A stretch of DNA of 14,474 nucleotides from Candidatus Poseidoniaceae archaeon (GCA_029250305.1 JAQXFM010000019.1:1-14474); one strand, 5' to 3'. Positions 6,837 to 13,850 are shown, counted from the first letter of the stretch. The notes: generated by a model not told the origin, from the sequence alone. Made by a program: numbers and translations.

Positions 6837-7169
6837 ATGCAACCAGTCGAAGAACAACCAGCATGCCTCAAGAGTTCCAACCAGGGAATGATTGAACTTC
6901 TCGGAAAATCTCACGTATTGGAGCTCCACTTTTTCTTATTCAAAAGTGGACGACCTGTTCGATTCAATGAACTGAGGCGTGAGCTCTCGATCACTGCTAC
7001 GACGTTGAGCAGAAGGCTCGAGGATTTCGCAGTCATGGGTCTCGTCGAGCGAAAAGTGTTCGCAGAAGTGCCAGCCCGCGTAGAATACTCACTTTCGAAG
7101 AAAGGAATGTCTCTCGGACCAGTACTGCGCCACTTGTTTGCTTGGATTGAAGAGAATGAAGGGGTATGA
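6837..7169 (+). CDS. HxlR-family winged-helix transcription regulator
   Basis: This is a small (110 aa) winged-helix DNA-binding protein. After a short tail, residues about 18-105 follow the HxlR pattern: a helix ending in FFLFKSGRPVRFNELRREL, the recognition segment SITATTLSRRLEDFAVMGLVERKVF, the wing AEVPARVEYSLSKKGMSLGPVL and a final LFAWIEENE helix. The P-x-R-V-E-Y-x-L-x-x-K-G wing is nearly diagnostic. A single Cys (C9) lies before the domain, the place where HxlR relatives carry a redox-sensing Cys, so redox sensing is conceivable but unproven. It starts at ATG 6837 and diverges from the CDGSH-like gene across 124 bp, suggesting that gene and itself as targets. It converges on the SerK-like gene with only one base between their stop codons. 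Confidence 0.85.
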   Translation: MQPVEEQPACLKSSNQGMIELLGKSHVLELHFFLFKSGRPVRFNELRRELSITATTLSRRLEDFAVMGLVERKVFAEVPARVEYSLSKKGMSLGPVLRHLFAWIEENEGV

Positions 7170-7170
7170 G

Positions 7171-7614
7171 TCAATCTTCTTCGACTGCTGGTAAAATTGC
7201 AGCCTCTTGTGCCAAGACCTCCAGCGGTACATGGATGGGGGGCAAATGGTCAGCAATGCGATGGCGGCTCGTTTTTGGTGGGAATACATCACCAGAGAGG
7301 CTCATCGCAATGACCTCCTCCTTGGTGAGTGAATCAATCTTGGCAGATGGCCACACATCAACTTCAATGCTGTCATCATTTAGATAATCTACGGCAATCA
7401 CTGGAATTTGTGCCAACTTCAGTTCACCTGCAATGGAATATCGATGGTGACCATCAAGGATCGCACCCGTCAGTTTGTCGACGATGAGGGGTTTGGTGTA
7501 GCCCCCCCACCTTTTTGTCATGTCAAGCAACTTATCTCGATTCCGAGGTTTGATTTCTTCATGCGGTTTTAGCCACTCAACCGGTACAAGTTGCACATCT
7601 TCCTCGTCCCACAT
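7171..7614 (-). CDS. ParB-fold protein of the SerK (free serine kinase) type
   Basis: This 147-residue protein has the ParB/sulfiredoxin-like fold. Visible marks are LVPVEWLKPHEE (9-20), PLIVDKLTGAILDGHHRYSIAGEL (42 onward, DGHHR at 54-58), IPVIAVDYLNDDSIEVDVW, and the C-terminal TKEEVIAMSLSGDVFPPKTSRH. The DGHHR box and the TKEEV...G..FPPKT.RH ending are what I associate with archaeal SerK, an ADP-dependent kinase that makes O-phosphoserine for cysteine synthesis. There a Glu near the N-terminus is catalytic, and E19 or E20 would be the counterpart. A nucleotide-dependent regulator is the alternative. ATG 7614 is taken as start, with an in-frame GTG at 7620 possible. A TATA-like AGCATTATCG lies about 30 bp upstream. 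It diverges from the tRNA nucleotidyltransferase gene. Confidence 0.65.
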   Translation of the reverse strand: MWDEEDVQLVPVEWLKPHEEIKPRNRDKLLDMTKRWGGYTKPLIVDKLTGAILDGHHRYSIAGELKLAQIPVIAVDYLNDDSIEVDVWPSAKIDSLTKEEVIAMSLSGDVFPPKTSRHRIADHLPPIHVPLEVLAQEAAILPAVEED

Positions 7615-7638
7615 TACCACAAGCGAACGGCTTGTGTG

Positions 7639-7648
7639 CGATAATGCT
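7639..7648. promoter_or_regulatory. AT element in the divergent promoter region
   Basis: CGATAATGCT on the plus strand (AGCATTATCG on the minus strand) is the only AT-rich TATA-like string in the 73-bp gap between the SerK-like gene and the tRNA nucleotidyltransferase. It is about 30 bp from ATG 7614 (minus) and about 44 bp from ATG 7688 (plus), suiting a leaderless start on one side and a short leader on the other. Evidence is positional only. Confidence 0.35.
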
Positions 7649-7687
7649 ATTCATCAAGCGTCCATCGTTCCACTCGGAAGGAACCCC

Positions 7688-9052
7688 ATGTCATCAAACC
7701 AAGAGGCGTTTTCCCTTCCTTCCTTGGGCGACGCCCACAACGCCCCGCTCCCAGAGCAATTGGTGGAATGGGTCAACAGATTACCAAAAGACATCAACTC
7801 CATCATCACAAAAATTGCCGAAGCCGGTGGAGGCGTTTGGATTGTTGGCGGGGCTGTCCGAGATGCACTTCTTGGCCTCCACAACCAAGATATTGATCTT
7901 GCAGTGAGCCTCCCACCTGAAAAAATGCTGGAGTTATTCCCTGATGCCCTCCCCACAGGAATTACGTACGGGACGCTCACGCTCCGAGGAGAAGAGGGCC
8001 GTTTTTACGAAGCAACAACGCTGCGAACCGAATCGGAATACAGCGACGGTCGAAGGCCCGAAGTTGTCAATTTTGGAACGTCACTGCTTGGTGATTTGGA
8101 ACGACGGGATTTCACATTCAATGCAATGGCTATTGATGCTCGGAGGCATCTCCTTCACGACCCTTTCAACGGGCAAGGTGACCTTGAGAAACAACGAGTG
8201 AGAGCTGTAGGACAAGCATACCAGCGTCTCTCAGAGGATGGTTTGCGGATCCTTCGAGCCTACAGGTTCCTCGACCGAGGCGAGGCTGGCGTTTGGCGGT
8301 TCGATGCCGAACTCTCCGAAGCACTCCTTCAACATCGAAGCATGCTATCTGGCGTAACCAATGAACGCATTTGGATGGAATGGCAGAAGATTCTCGCAGG
8401 ACAAAACGCACCTGATGTCATCGAACGCATGGCCAGAGACGGCGTCTTAGACCGGTTTTTACCAGGGAAGTGGAGTGGCCAAGCGCACAGAATGTTCGCA
8501 CAACGACATTCACTCTGCTCGACCCTCAATCCGCTCGAGCGGTTCGCCCTCCTTCTCGCTGAAATCGATTCTATAGAGGTCCAACGGACACTCAAGCACC
8601 TCAAATTATCAAACAAGGATCGAAAGCAGGTGGAAACAATACATCGACGATTTGGGCGCGTCCCGAAGAACACACTTGCCGACCTACGAGTGTATCGAAG
8701 CGTTCTGCAGGAGCGCTCCAGAAACCATCTCGAAATGGAGAAAGTGATTCGAGAATCGGGGCTCATGATTCCTGCAATGGATTCGATTGAGTCAAACGAG
8801 ATTGACGTATTGCTTCACCGACTGGAAGAACTTGAACCATTGAAGGCTGGTGACGAATCAATCGTTGATGGCCACTGGATCATGCAACGCACTGGTCTTG
8901 GCAAGGGCATTGCCCTTGGCCGACTGAAGATGTGGCTTCATCGCATCCAGATTGAAAGGGACTTAGCTGACAGCGATGCTGTTGAAACGGCGCTTTGCGG
9001 TTTGAACTGGGAACATGCCAACCATGCCCACTGGCCGAAAATCGAATTCTAG
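7688..9052 (+). CDS. Class II tRNA nucleotidyltransferase (CCA-adding / poly(A) polymerase family)
   Basis: This 454-residue enzyme belongs to the bacterial/eukaryotic class II nucleotidyltransferases that add or repair the 3' CCA of tRNA. Motifs appear in canonical order: motif A VGGAVRD (53-59) with catalytic DID (68-70), RRDFTFNAMA, the GDLEKQRVRAVG segment, motif D EDGLR (183-187) for nucleotide selection followed by RILRAYRF, and the ERIWMEWQKIL helix. The C-terminal part is helical and poorly conserved, as is normal. No HD domain is evident. The start at ATG 7688 is supported by GGAAGGA at 7676-7682, five bases upstream. In-frame starts further upstream would overlap the SerK-like gene. 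Sequence cannot cleanly separate CCA-adding, CC- or A-adding, and poly(A) activity. Archaea normally use the unrelated class I CCA enzyme, so ancestry by transfer is likely. Confidence 0.87.
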   Translation: MSSNQEAFSLPSLGDAHNAPLPEQLVEWVNRLPKDINSIITKIAEAGGGVWIVGGAVRDALLGLHNQDIDLAVSLPPEKMLELFPDALPTGITYGTLTLRGEEGRFYEATTLRTESEYSDGRRPEVVNFGTSLLGDLERRDFTFNAMAIDARRHLLHDPFNGQGDLEKQRVRAVGQAYQRLSEDGLRILRAYRFLDRGEAGVWRFDAELSEALLQHRSMLSGVTNERIWMEWQKILAGQNAPDVIERMARDGVLDRFLPGKWSGQAHRMFAQRHSLCSTLNPLERFALLLAEIDSIEVQRTLKHLKLSNKDRKQVETIHRRFGRVPKNTLADLRVYRSVLQERSRNHLEMEKVIRESGLMIPAMDSIESNEIDVLLHRLEELEPLKAGDESIVDGHWIMQRTGLGKGIALGRLKMWLHRIQIERDLADSDAVETALCGLNWEHANHAHWPKIEF

Positions 9053-9064
9053 GGCGCGACGGCA

Positions 9065-9071
9065 TTATATT
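9065..9071 (+). promoter_or_regulatory. TATA box for the EF-hand gene
   Basis: TTATATT sits just after the stop of the tRNA nucleotidyltransferase gene and about 44 bp before ATG 9112. A start about 26 bp downstream would leave a leader of about 18 bases that includes the purine-rich AAGGGG at 9100-9105, six bases before the ATG. This suggests the EF-hand gene has its own promoter. Confidence 0.5.
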
Positions 9072-9111
9072 GATGTGAGAGAACGATTTGCTTCAAGTCA
9101 AGGGGACCACC

Positions 9112-10287
9112 ATGTCAGAATTCATGATGCAACAAATCGAACAACGAATGGCACAAAAGGGAATCGATCTCAATTTACTCTCAGATGAAGAACTCTCTGC
9201 AGTTGCTGTGCGTTTCCTCGGCGATGCCCCGCCTGGCCATTTGCCTCGCGAAACGGTCATTTCAACCCTTCAAAATCAACAACCAATTCAAGATTGGGCC
9301 ATGGGCATCAAATCACGTGTTGCTGCGCAAGCTGCTGAGCGAATGACGAGTGCAACGCGTAGCGCTGTGGACACTGCTCGTGAGAACTACCAGAAGAAGA
9401 GAGACGAAGATCCACGGCTCGCTGCAATTGCCAACAAGTTTGGCGAATGGTTGAGTGAATCCAATTACAATGCTGCTCAACTCACCGCAATGGCCGATTC
9501 AGACCAAGACGGCATCATAAGCAACGAAGAAATCTTGAACCTCATACGAACAATGTCCAACGCTGACCCACCAGAATGGGTGGTTGAATTGGTGGTCAAG
9601 CACATCGACACCGACGGGAACGGCGCCGTTACACTTGCTGAGTGGTGGGCCTTCCTCGAATCGATTGGCTTTGAAAACGTGACTCCAAAAAGGCCGGAAG
9701 AACCCATGCGTGTAGAAGAACCAGCGGCAACATCTGTCCCTGAGCCAACATCTGTCCCTGAGCCAACACCTGCCCCTACACCTGCAGAAGTTGCGCCGGT
9801 TGCAGCAGTGGCAAGCGTGGCTGCAGTTGCGGCGACCACTGTGGCTGTAGCCCCAGCTGAGCCACAACCAGTGGCTCCAACGCCCTCAGTGGTAGCGAGC
9901 CCACCCGTGACCGAACCTGCACCAGAACCAGAGGCATCGACCGGCGATTTGGATCATCTGAGCATCATCGAAGCACTCTCTGGTGCTCGATTGCTTTCTG
10001 AATTCAACGAAATTGTCGGCCGTTCAGCCATACAAACATCAACCATCAAAGTTCAGAAAACAGAGCGCTCGCTCATGGCATCGGGTGAATATCGGGGTGG
10101 CCAAACCATCACTGGAACCCTCGACGGTGGCGAACATGTTGTTACCATGCGATTCCCTGTGAGTGAAGCAGAGTTCATTGAAGGCCTCAAGGTGGGGCAA
10201 ATCGTAACCTCTGAAGGGAAGATCTACCGTTGGTCTGGCGCTTTGAAGCAAGCGAACCTTGAGTGCACAAATGCACGAATCGCTTGA
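9112..10287 (+). CDS. EF-hand calcium-binding protein with Pro/Ala-rich linker and C-terminal beta domain
   Basis: This 391-residue soluble protein has three parts. The first 120 residues are helical and charged. A pair of EF-hands follows, with complete loops DSDQDGIISNEE (129-140) and DTDGNGAVTLAE (166-177); both carry Asp or Asn at the calcium-ligand positions 1, 3 and 5 and Glu at position 12, so calcium binding is well supported. A low-complexity linker of about 80 residues rich in Pro, Ala, Val, Thr and Glu includes a repeated SVPEPT unit. The final 110 residues look like a compact beta domain (YRGGQTITGTLDGG, GLKVGQIVTSEGKIYRWSG), possibly an OB-fold, which is an inference. No signal peptide or membrane helix is visible. 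The start at ATG 9112 follows AAGGGG. A TTG at 9088 is a less likely alternative. Its role is unknown. Its stop abuts the stop of the convergent acyl-CoA dehydrogenase with no gap. Confidence 0.8.
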   Translation: MSEFMMQQIEQRMAQKGIDLNLLSDEELSAVAVRFLGDAPPGHLPRETVISTLQNQQPIQDWAMGIKSRVAAQAAERMTSATRSAVDTARENYQKKRDEDPRLAAIANKFGEWLSESNYNAAQLTAMADSDQDGIISNEEILNLIRTMSNADPPEWVVELVVKHIDTDGNGAVTLAEWWAFLESIGFENVTPKRPEEPMRVEEPAATSVPEPTSVPEPTPAPTPAEVAPVAAVASVAAVAATTVAVAPAEPQPVAPTPSVVASPPVTEPAPEPEASTGDLDHLSIIEALSGARLLSEFNEIVGRSAIQTSTIKVQKTERSLMASGEYRGGQTITGTLDGGEHVVTMRFPVSEAEFIEGLKVGQIVTSEGKIYRWSGALKQANLECTNARIA

Positions 10288-11457
10288 TCACTTGAGTGCT
10301 CGGGCGATGACAATACGTTGTACTTCTTGCGTGCCTTCGTAGATTTGTGTAATCTTTGCGTCTCGGAAGAACCGCTCAACAGGGAACTCCTTGGTGTACC
10401 CATAGCCACCCAACACCTGGATGGCTCGCTCAGTTACCCACATTGCTGTGTCACCGGCAAACAGTTTGGCCATGCTGGCTTCCTTGGAGTGCCGTGGACC
10501 ACCGTGCTCGTAGTGCTGTTGTTTAACCCACGATGCTTGATAGATTAGGAGTCGGGATGCTTCGATTCGAGTGGCCATGTCAGCGAGGTAGGCCATGATC
10601 ATCTGGTGATGTGCGATTGGCTTTCCGAACGCTTCTCGCTCGTGGGCGTACTTGAGGGCTGCCTCGTACGCTCCTTGGGCAATGCCGAGCGCTTGGGCAG
10701 CGATTCCAATCCTGCTGTTGTCGAGGGCATTCATGGCAATCGGGAAGCCATTTCCAACGCCTTTCAAGACGTTCTTGACAGGTACTTTGCAGTTTTCGAG
10801 GATGAGGGTGCATGTGTCCGAGGAACGAATACCGAGTTTGTCCTCCTTTTTCCCCACAGAGAAACCTTCGTAACTCGAATCGACGATGAAGGCAGTGGAA
10901 CCACCGTGCTTCTTCACACCGTAATCGGGATGATCGACATCTTTAGCGAACAGTACGAGAATTTTTGCTTGCGTACCGTTGGTGACCCACATCTTCTCGC
11001 CGTTGAGAAGGTAGTGTTGTCCATCGTCAGAGAGCTTTGCTTTGCAGGTCATCGCCGCTGCGTCTGTACCGGCACCTGCTTCGGAAAGTGAGTATGCGCC
11101 TACTTCGCCTGCTGCAAGCCTTGGGAGGAACTCTGCCTTTTGTTCCTCGCTTCCATGGAGGGCGATGGTTTTCGAGCACAATCCTACGTGAACACAGTAC
11201 ATGACTGCAAAAGATGGGTCGACTCGTGCAAGTTCCTCAACGATGATCGATTCGGATACATCATCCACTGGAGAACCTCCATACGCCTCTGGAATTGTGA
11301 CGCCTTGGAGACCGTATTCAATGAATTCTTCCCACTCTTTGCTCGGCGGGGTTTGTTGTTGGTCCCGGTGTTCAACAGTGAGCGATAATACACTCTCTGC
11401 GAAGTCACGGACCATCTCTCGAATCATTTGCTGTTCTTCGGTTTCGCCGTAGTTCAT
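10288..11457 (-). CDS. Acyl-CoA dehydrogenase
   Basis: This is an FAD-dependent acyl-CoA dehydrogenase that introduces the alpha-beta double bond in acyl-CoA, the first step of beta-oxidation or a branched-chain acid pathway. At 389 aa it has the usual length. Family marks are YSLSEAGAGTDAAAM (signature 1, FAD/substrate contact), WVTNGTQA, the DNSRIGIAAQALGIAQGA helix, REAFGKPIAHHQMI, and signature 2 QVLGGYGYTKEFPVERFFRDAKI. The catalytic base is present as Glu374 in IYEGTQEVQR, the position used by short/medium-chain and butyryl-CoA types. Chain-length preference cannot be judged. The ATG at 11457 begins the normal N-terminus (ETEEQQMIREMVRDFAE). An electron-transfer flavoprotein would be the expected partner, but none is in the window. 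It diverges from the GcvH-like gene and meets the EF-hand gene stop to stop. Confidence 0.93.
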   Translation of the reverse strand: MNYGETEEQQMIREMVRDFAESVLSLTVEHRDQQQTPPSKEWEEFIEYGLQGVTIPEAYGGSPVDDVSESIIVEELARVDPSFAVMYCVHVGLCSKTIALHGSEEQKAEFLPRLAAGEVGAYSLSEAGAGTDAAAMTCKAKLSDDGQHYLLNGEKMWVTNGTQAKILVLFAKDVDHPDYGVKKHGGSTAFIVDSSYEGFSVGKKEDKLGIRSSDTCTLILENCKVPVKNVLKGVGNGFPIAMNALDNSRIGIAAQALGIAQGAYEAALKYAHEREAFGKPIAHHQMIMAYLADMATRIEASRLLIYQASWVKQQHYEHGGPRHSKEASMAKLFAGDTAMWVTERAIQVLGGYGYTKEFPVERFFRDAKITQIYEGTQEVQRIVIARALK

Positions 11458-11539
11458 GTTCGTCCCCGTGGTGCGGATAACGCCGACTCACTTAACCCGT
11501 TTGACGGTTTTCCCAAAGGCTTCGTTTTGCCTCAAATTG

Positions 11540-11546
11540 ATATACA
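11540..11546 (+). promoter_or_regulatory. TATA box for the GcvH-like gene
   Basis: ATATACA lies about 38 bp before ATG 11581 in the divergent gap between the acyl-CoA dehydrogenase and the GcvH-like gene. A start about 26 bp downstream gives a short leader containing GGGAG (11569-11573), seven bases before the ATG, which could serve as ribosome-binding site. Confidence 0.5.
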
Positions 11547-11580
11547 ATGGCGATGGGGGCGTTTTTGTGGGAGTGCCCTT

Positions 11581-11982
11581 ATGGATGAAGAAGTCGTAGA
11601 ATTCAGCGTTGCACACAACAGAAAATATTCGCGAGACCATCTTTGGTATCAAGAAAAAGACGACCGGCTCATGATTGGTGTGAGCGAATACCTCGCCGTA
11701 GAAATTGGTGAAGTCCTTCGAGTGATCCTGCCGCAAGCCGAAAACGAAATCGATGAAGGTCGAGACATGTTTTCAATTTGGACTGCTGATGAGAAGGTCG
11801 CCTTCCCTTCGATGTATTCCGGCCTCATTGCTGAAGTCAACGGCGAAGTGGAAATCAACCCTGATTTGGTCAACGACTCAGCCTACGACCACGGATGGAT
11901 CATCATCATCGAACCTCACGAATTGGACCTCGAGAACCTCTTGGAACCTGATGAGTACGTCGAATTCCTCGCTGAACTTTGA
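11581..11982 (+). CDS. GcvH-like protein, lipoyl lysine apparently lost
   Basis: This 133-residue protein resembles the H-protein of the glycine cleavage system, which carries a lipoyl arm on a conserved Lys. Matching segments are DHLWYQEKDDRLMIGVSEYLAVEIGEVLRVILP (19-51), the SGLIAEVNGEVEINPDLVND block (80-99) and YDHGWIIIIEP (102-112), with a final acidic stretch as in H-protein. In standard H-protein the lipoylation site is E-S-V-K-A, eleven residues before the Gly of the P-V-S-G turn. Here that position is Asp70 in IWTADEKVAFPSMYSG, and the nearest Lys is 72. So it is either a non-lipoylated relative or has a shifted site. No other glycine cleavage gene is near. ATG 11581 is chosen because a TATA box and GGGAG precede it and the H-protein alignment begins there. 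It is followed by hpt after 36 bp. Confidence 0.72.
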   Translation: MDEEVVEFSVAHNRKYSRDHLWYQEKDDRLMIGVSEYLAVEIGEVLRVILPQAENEIDEGRDMFSIWTADEKVAFPSMYSGLIAEVNGEVEINPDLVNDSAYDHGWIIIIEPHELDLENLLEPDEYVEFLAEL

Positions 11983-12018
11983 GCAAAGGTCATACCCTGC
12001 CGCACCAGCGGTTTCGGC

Positions 12019-12594
12019 ATGGGCAACGCACTGCAGCGTCTACGAACGAGCCTCGCCAACGCTCCAGTCATTTGGAAAGGCGATTACCCCTACTTCATCC
12101 ACCCCATTACCGATGGCGTACCTCGGCTTGATCCCGAAGTACTGAAAGCAGTCACAGATTTATCAGAAGCCGCCATCGATTGGAGCGGCATCGACCTCAT
12201 CCTTGGCATCGAAGCGATGGGGTTGCCTCTCACCGCGCCGCTGAGTGTTCGAACGGGTGTGCCACTCGTGATTGGTCGAAAGCGATCTTATGGACTGGTC
12301 GGGGAAGTGGTCATCGACCAAGCCACTGGCTATTCCAAGCAACCCATGTACCTCAACGACATTGCACCGGGCGAACGGTTGGCCATCGTCGACGATGTAC
12401 TCTCAACCGGCGGCACATTGCGGGCCGTGATTGAGGGCGTGCGGGCCACAGGTGCAACGGTGGCGCACATTCTTGTCGTCGTTGAGAAAGGCCCTGGATT
12501 GAAACAACTCCAAGCTGAATACCCAGAAATCAAAATTGACTCACTGGTCCGTCTCGAGATGGATGGCGGCGATGTTGTTCTGCTGGATGATTGA
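12019..12594 (+). CDS. hpt: Archaeal hypoxanthine/guanine phosphoribosyltransferase
   Basis: This is a purine-salvage enzyme joining hypoxanthine or guanine to PRPP to give IMP or GMP. The 191-residue protein follows the archaeal Hpt pattern closely: LRTSLANAPVIWKGDYPYFIHPITDGVPRLDPE at the N-terminus, GIEAMGLPLTAPLS, IGRKRSYGLVGEVVIDQATGYSKQPMYLND, and the PRPP-binding loop VDDVLSTGGT (124-133). The acidic pair plus STGGT is the type I phosphoribosyltransferase signature. Length is normal for the family. Adenine-specific relatives share the PRPP loop, but the N-terminal HPITDG and YGLPGE-like segments point to the HptA group. The start is ATG 12019, with no clear ribosome-binding site. A weak TATA-like CATACCC (about 11991-11997) would suit a leaderless transcript. 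dph2 follows after 58 bp. Confidence 0.88.
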   Translation: MGNALQRLRTSLANAPVIWKGDYPYFIHPITDGVPRLDPEVLKAVTDLSEAAIDWSGIDLILGIEAMGLPLTAPLSVRTGVPLVIGRKRSYGLVGEVVIDQATGYSKQPMYLNDIAPGERLAIVDDVLSTGGTLRAVIEGVRATGATVAHILVVVEKGPGLKQLQAEYPEIKIDSLVRLEMDGGDVVLLDD

Positions 12595-12619
12595 TACTCC
12601 TCCTAAAGGGTGCATTGAT

Positions 12620-12639
12620 GAGGGGGGGGCGAGCCCCTC
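12620..12639 (+). other. GC hairpin with an eight-G run before dph2
   Basis: Between hpt and dph2 an eight-G run (12622-12629) is followed by CGAG and then CCCCTC, so the RNA could fold into a 4-6 bp G/C stem with a CGAG tetraloop, ending 13 bases before the dph2 ATG. There is no T-run after it, so it is not an ordinary terminator. It may affect dph2 translation or be incidental. The G-run is also a place where sequencing errors occur. Confidence 0.35.
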
Positions 12640-12652
12640 GGATGGGACGACT

Positions 12653-13762
12653 ATGGATTTAGACCGCCACGATTTCCAACTTGACCAACTCATGGAACGT
12701 ATTCAAGCAAACGATAACCGTTTGATTGCGCTCCAAATCCCAGAGGGTTTGAAGATGCAAGCGCTTGAGATGATGGACACCATTGAGACCGAAACAAGCG
12801 CAAAAGTCGTGCTCGCAGCAGACCCTTGCTACGGAGCGTGTGATTTGGTTCATGACAAGATGAAATTGATGGGCGTCGAATTGGTTGCTCACATGGGCCA
12901 CTCACAAATGAACATCGAATCCGGTATGCCGACGCAATTCATCGACGTCACATACGACGGCGATCCTGATTTGACCCCTGTCATTCCATTCCTCAATGCA
13001 CACAAAGCCATCGCACAGACACGAATGGCCAACCAAGGGCAAGTTGAAGGAATGTCCGAAGAAGAGGCGCAAGAGCGGTTCCTCGATGCCGTGGGGCGCA
13101 TGGCCCCACTCACAGATACCAAACTCGGACTCGTCGGATCCATTCAGCACCTGCACCTTCTTCCTGACTTCCATGACCGACTTGAGAAAGCGGGGTACGA
13201 TGTGACCATTCCAATCGGTGGTGCTCGTCTCTCTTTCCCGGGCCAAGTGTTGGGATGCAACTACTCTGGCGATGATGACTCCATCGGACACTACCTGTTC
13301 CTCGGCTCTGGTGATTTCCACCCAATCGGGCTTGTGCTCCACACAGGAAAACCACTCGCAATGCTCGACCCATACACCGGTGATGCCGAAGAAATGTCGC
13401 TCGAGCGAATCGAGCGAATCCTCCGTCAGAGATCTGGTTTGATAATGGCCAGTGGAGACGCACAACGCTTTGGCATCCTCATTGGAGAAAAGCCCGGACA
13501 GATGCGCCGGACCCTCGCTCTTCGAATGAAGCGCATGCTGGAGAAGCACGGCAAGAAAGGCTACTTGCTCGCTTTGGAACACATTGGGCCTGATCTCATT
13601 GACTTCTATCCGGTTGACGCCTTCGTTAACACGGCTTGTCCACGAATTGCCATCGATGATGCCGTCCGGTACAACAAGCCGCTGATAACGCCGTTTGAGC
13701 TCGAAGTGGCTCTTGGTGAAAAGAAATGGGAAACTGGGTACCAGTTTGACGAAATACCCTGA
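12653..13762 (+). CDS. dph2: Diphthamide biosynthesis enzyme Dph2 (archaeal type)
   Basis: Archaeal Dph2 is a homodimeric 4Fe-4S enzyme that cleaves S-adenosylmethionine in a non-classical radical manner and transfers the 3-amino-3-carboxypropyl group to a histidine of elongation factor 2, the first step of diphthamide synthesis. The three cluster Cys, one per repeat domain, are visible: C59 in DPCYGACD, C202 in VLGCNYSG and C329 in NTACPRIAIDD. Other family marks are IALQIPEGLKMQALEM, GVELVAHMGHSQM, YLFLGSGDFHPIGL and LALEHIGPDLIDFYPVDAFV. At 369 aa it is somewhat longer than the Pyrococcus protein. The spacing between the first two Cys is enlarged, with a charged segment (GMSEEEAQERF) as the likely insertion. 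ATG 12653 is chosen over in-frame codons inside hpt because the conserved region starts shortly after it. Confidence 0.92.
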   Translation: MDLDRHDFQLDQLMERIQANDNRLIALQIPEGLKMQALEMMDTIETETSAKVVLAADPCYGACDLVHDKMKLMGVELVAHMGHSQMNIESGMPTQFIDVTYDGDPDLTPVIPFLNAHKAIAQTRMANQGQVEGMSEEEAQERFLDAVGRMAPLTDTKLGLVGSIQHLHLLPDFHDRLEKAGYDVTIPIGGARLSFPGQVLGCNYSGDDDSIGHYLFLGSGDFHPIGLVLHTGKPLAMLDPYTGDAEEMSLERIERILRQRSGLIMASGDAQRFGILIGEKPGQMRRTLALRMKRMLEKHGKKGYLLALEHIGPDLIDFYPVDAFVNTACPRIAIDDAVRYNKPLITPFELEVALGEKKWETGYQFDEIP

Positions 13763-13850
13763 TCACGAACGCCAAGCATCGTAAAACCCACCCCATGCGG
13801 TGCTTTGCAAACCGTATGTTCAAGAACGGTTGGCGGGAGCATCCTTTGGT
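13763..13850 (+). promoter_or_regulatory. Upstream region of cdc6 with an inverted repeat
   Basis: This 88-bp gap between dph2 and the Cdc6-like gene has no gene. It contains the perfect inverted repeat AACCGT (13810-13815) and ACGGTT (13826-13831) with a 10-base spacer, ending 19 bases before the ATG. It could be an operator, for instance for autoregulation, or a stem-loop. GTATGTT at 13814-13820 may be a weak TATA element at the distance expected for a leaderless start. I do not see the G-rich origin recognition box typical of archaeal origins, so an origin here is not supported. Confidence 0.35.

Noticed and set aside
7166..7387. Plus-strand open frame inside the SerK-like region
   Set aside because: It lies fully antisense to a conserved protein and its translation is Ser/Thr-rich and low in structure.
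6573..7667. Shared 14-mer TCAAGCGTCCATCG at 6573-6586 and 7654-7667, plus TTCAAGCGTC repeated at 6572 and 6592
   Set aside because: A 14-base match on one strand of a 14-kb window is close to what chance allows, and the copies have no common placement relative to genes.
10285..10290. Abutting stop codons (TGATCA) of the EF-hand and acyl-CoA dehydrogenase genes as a special element
   Set aside because: It is simply tight packing of convergent genes, as also seen at 7167-7173. No added signal is visible.
13763..13850. Replication origin next to the Cdc6-type gene
   Set aside because: No recognisable origin recognition boxes or long AT-rich unwinding region in the 88-bp gap. The origin, if adjacent, may lie beyond the window.
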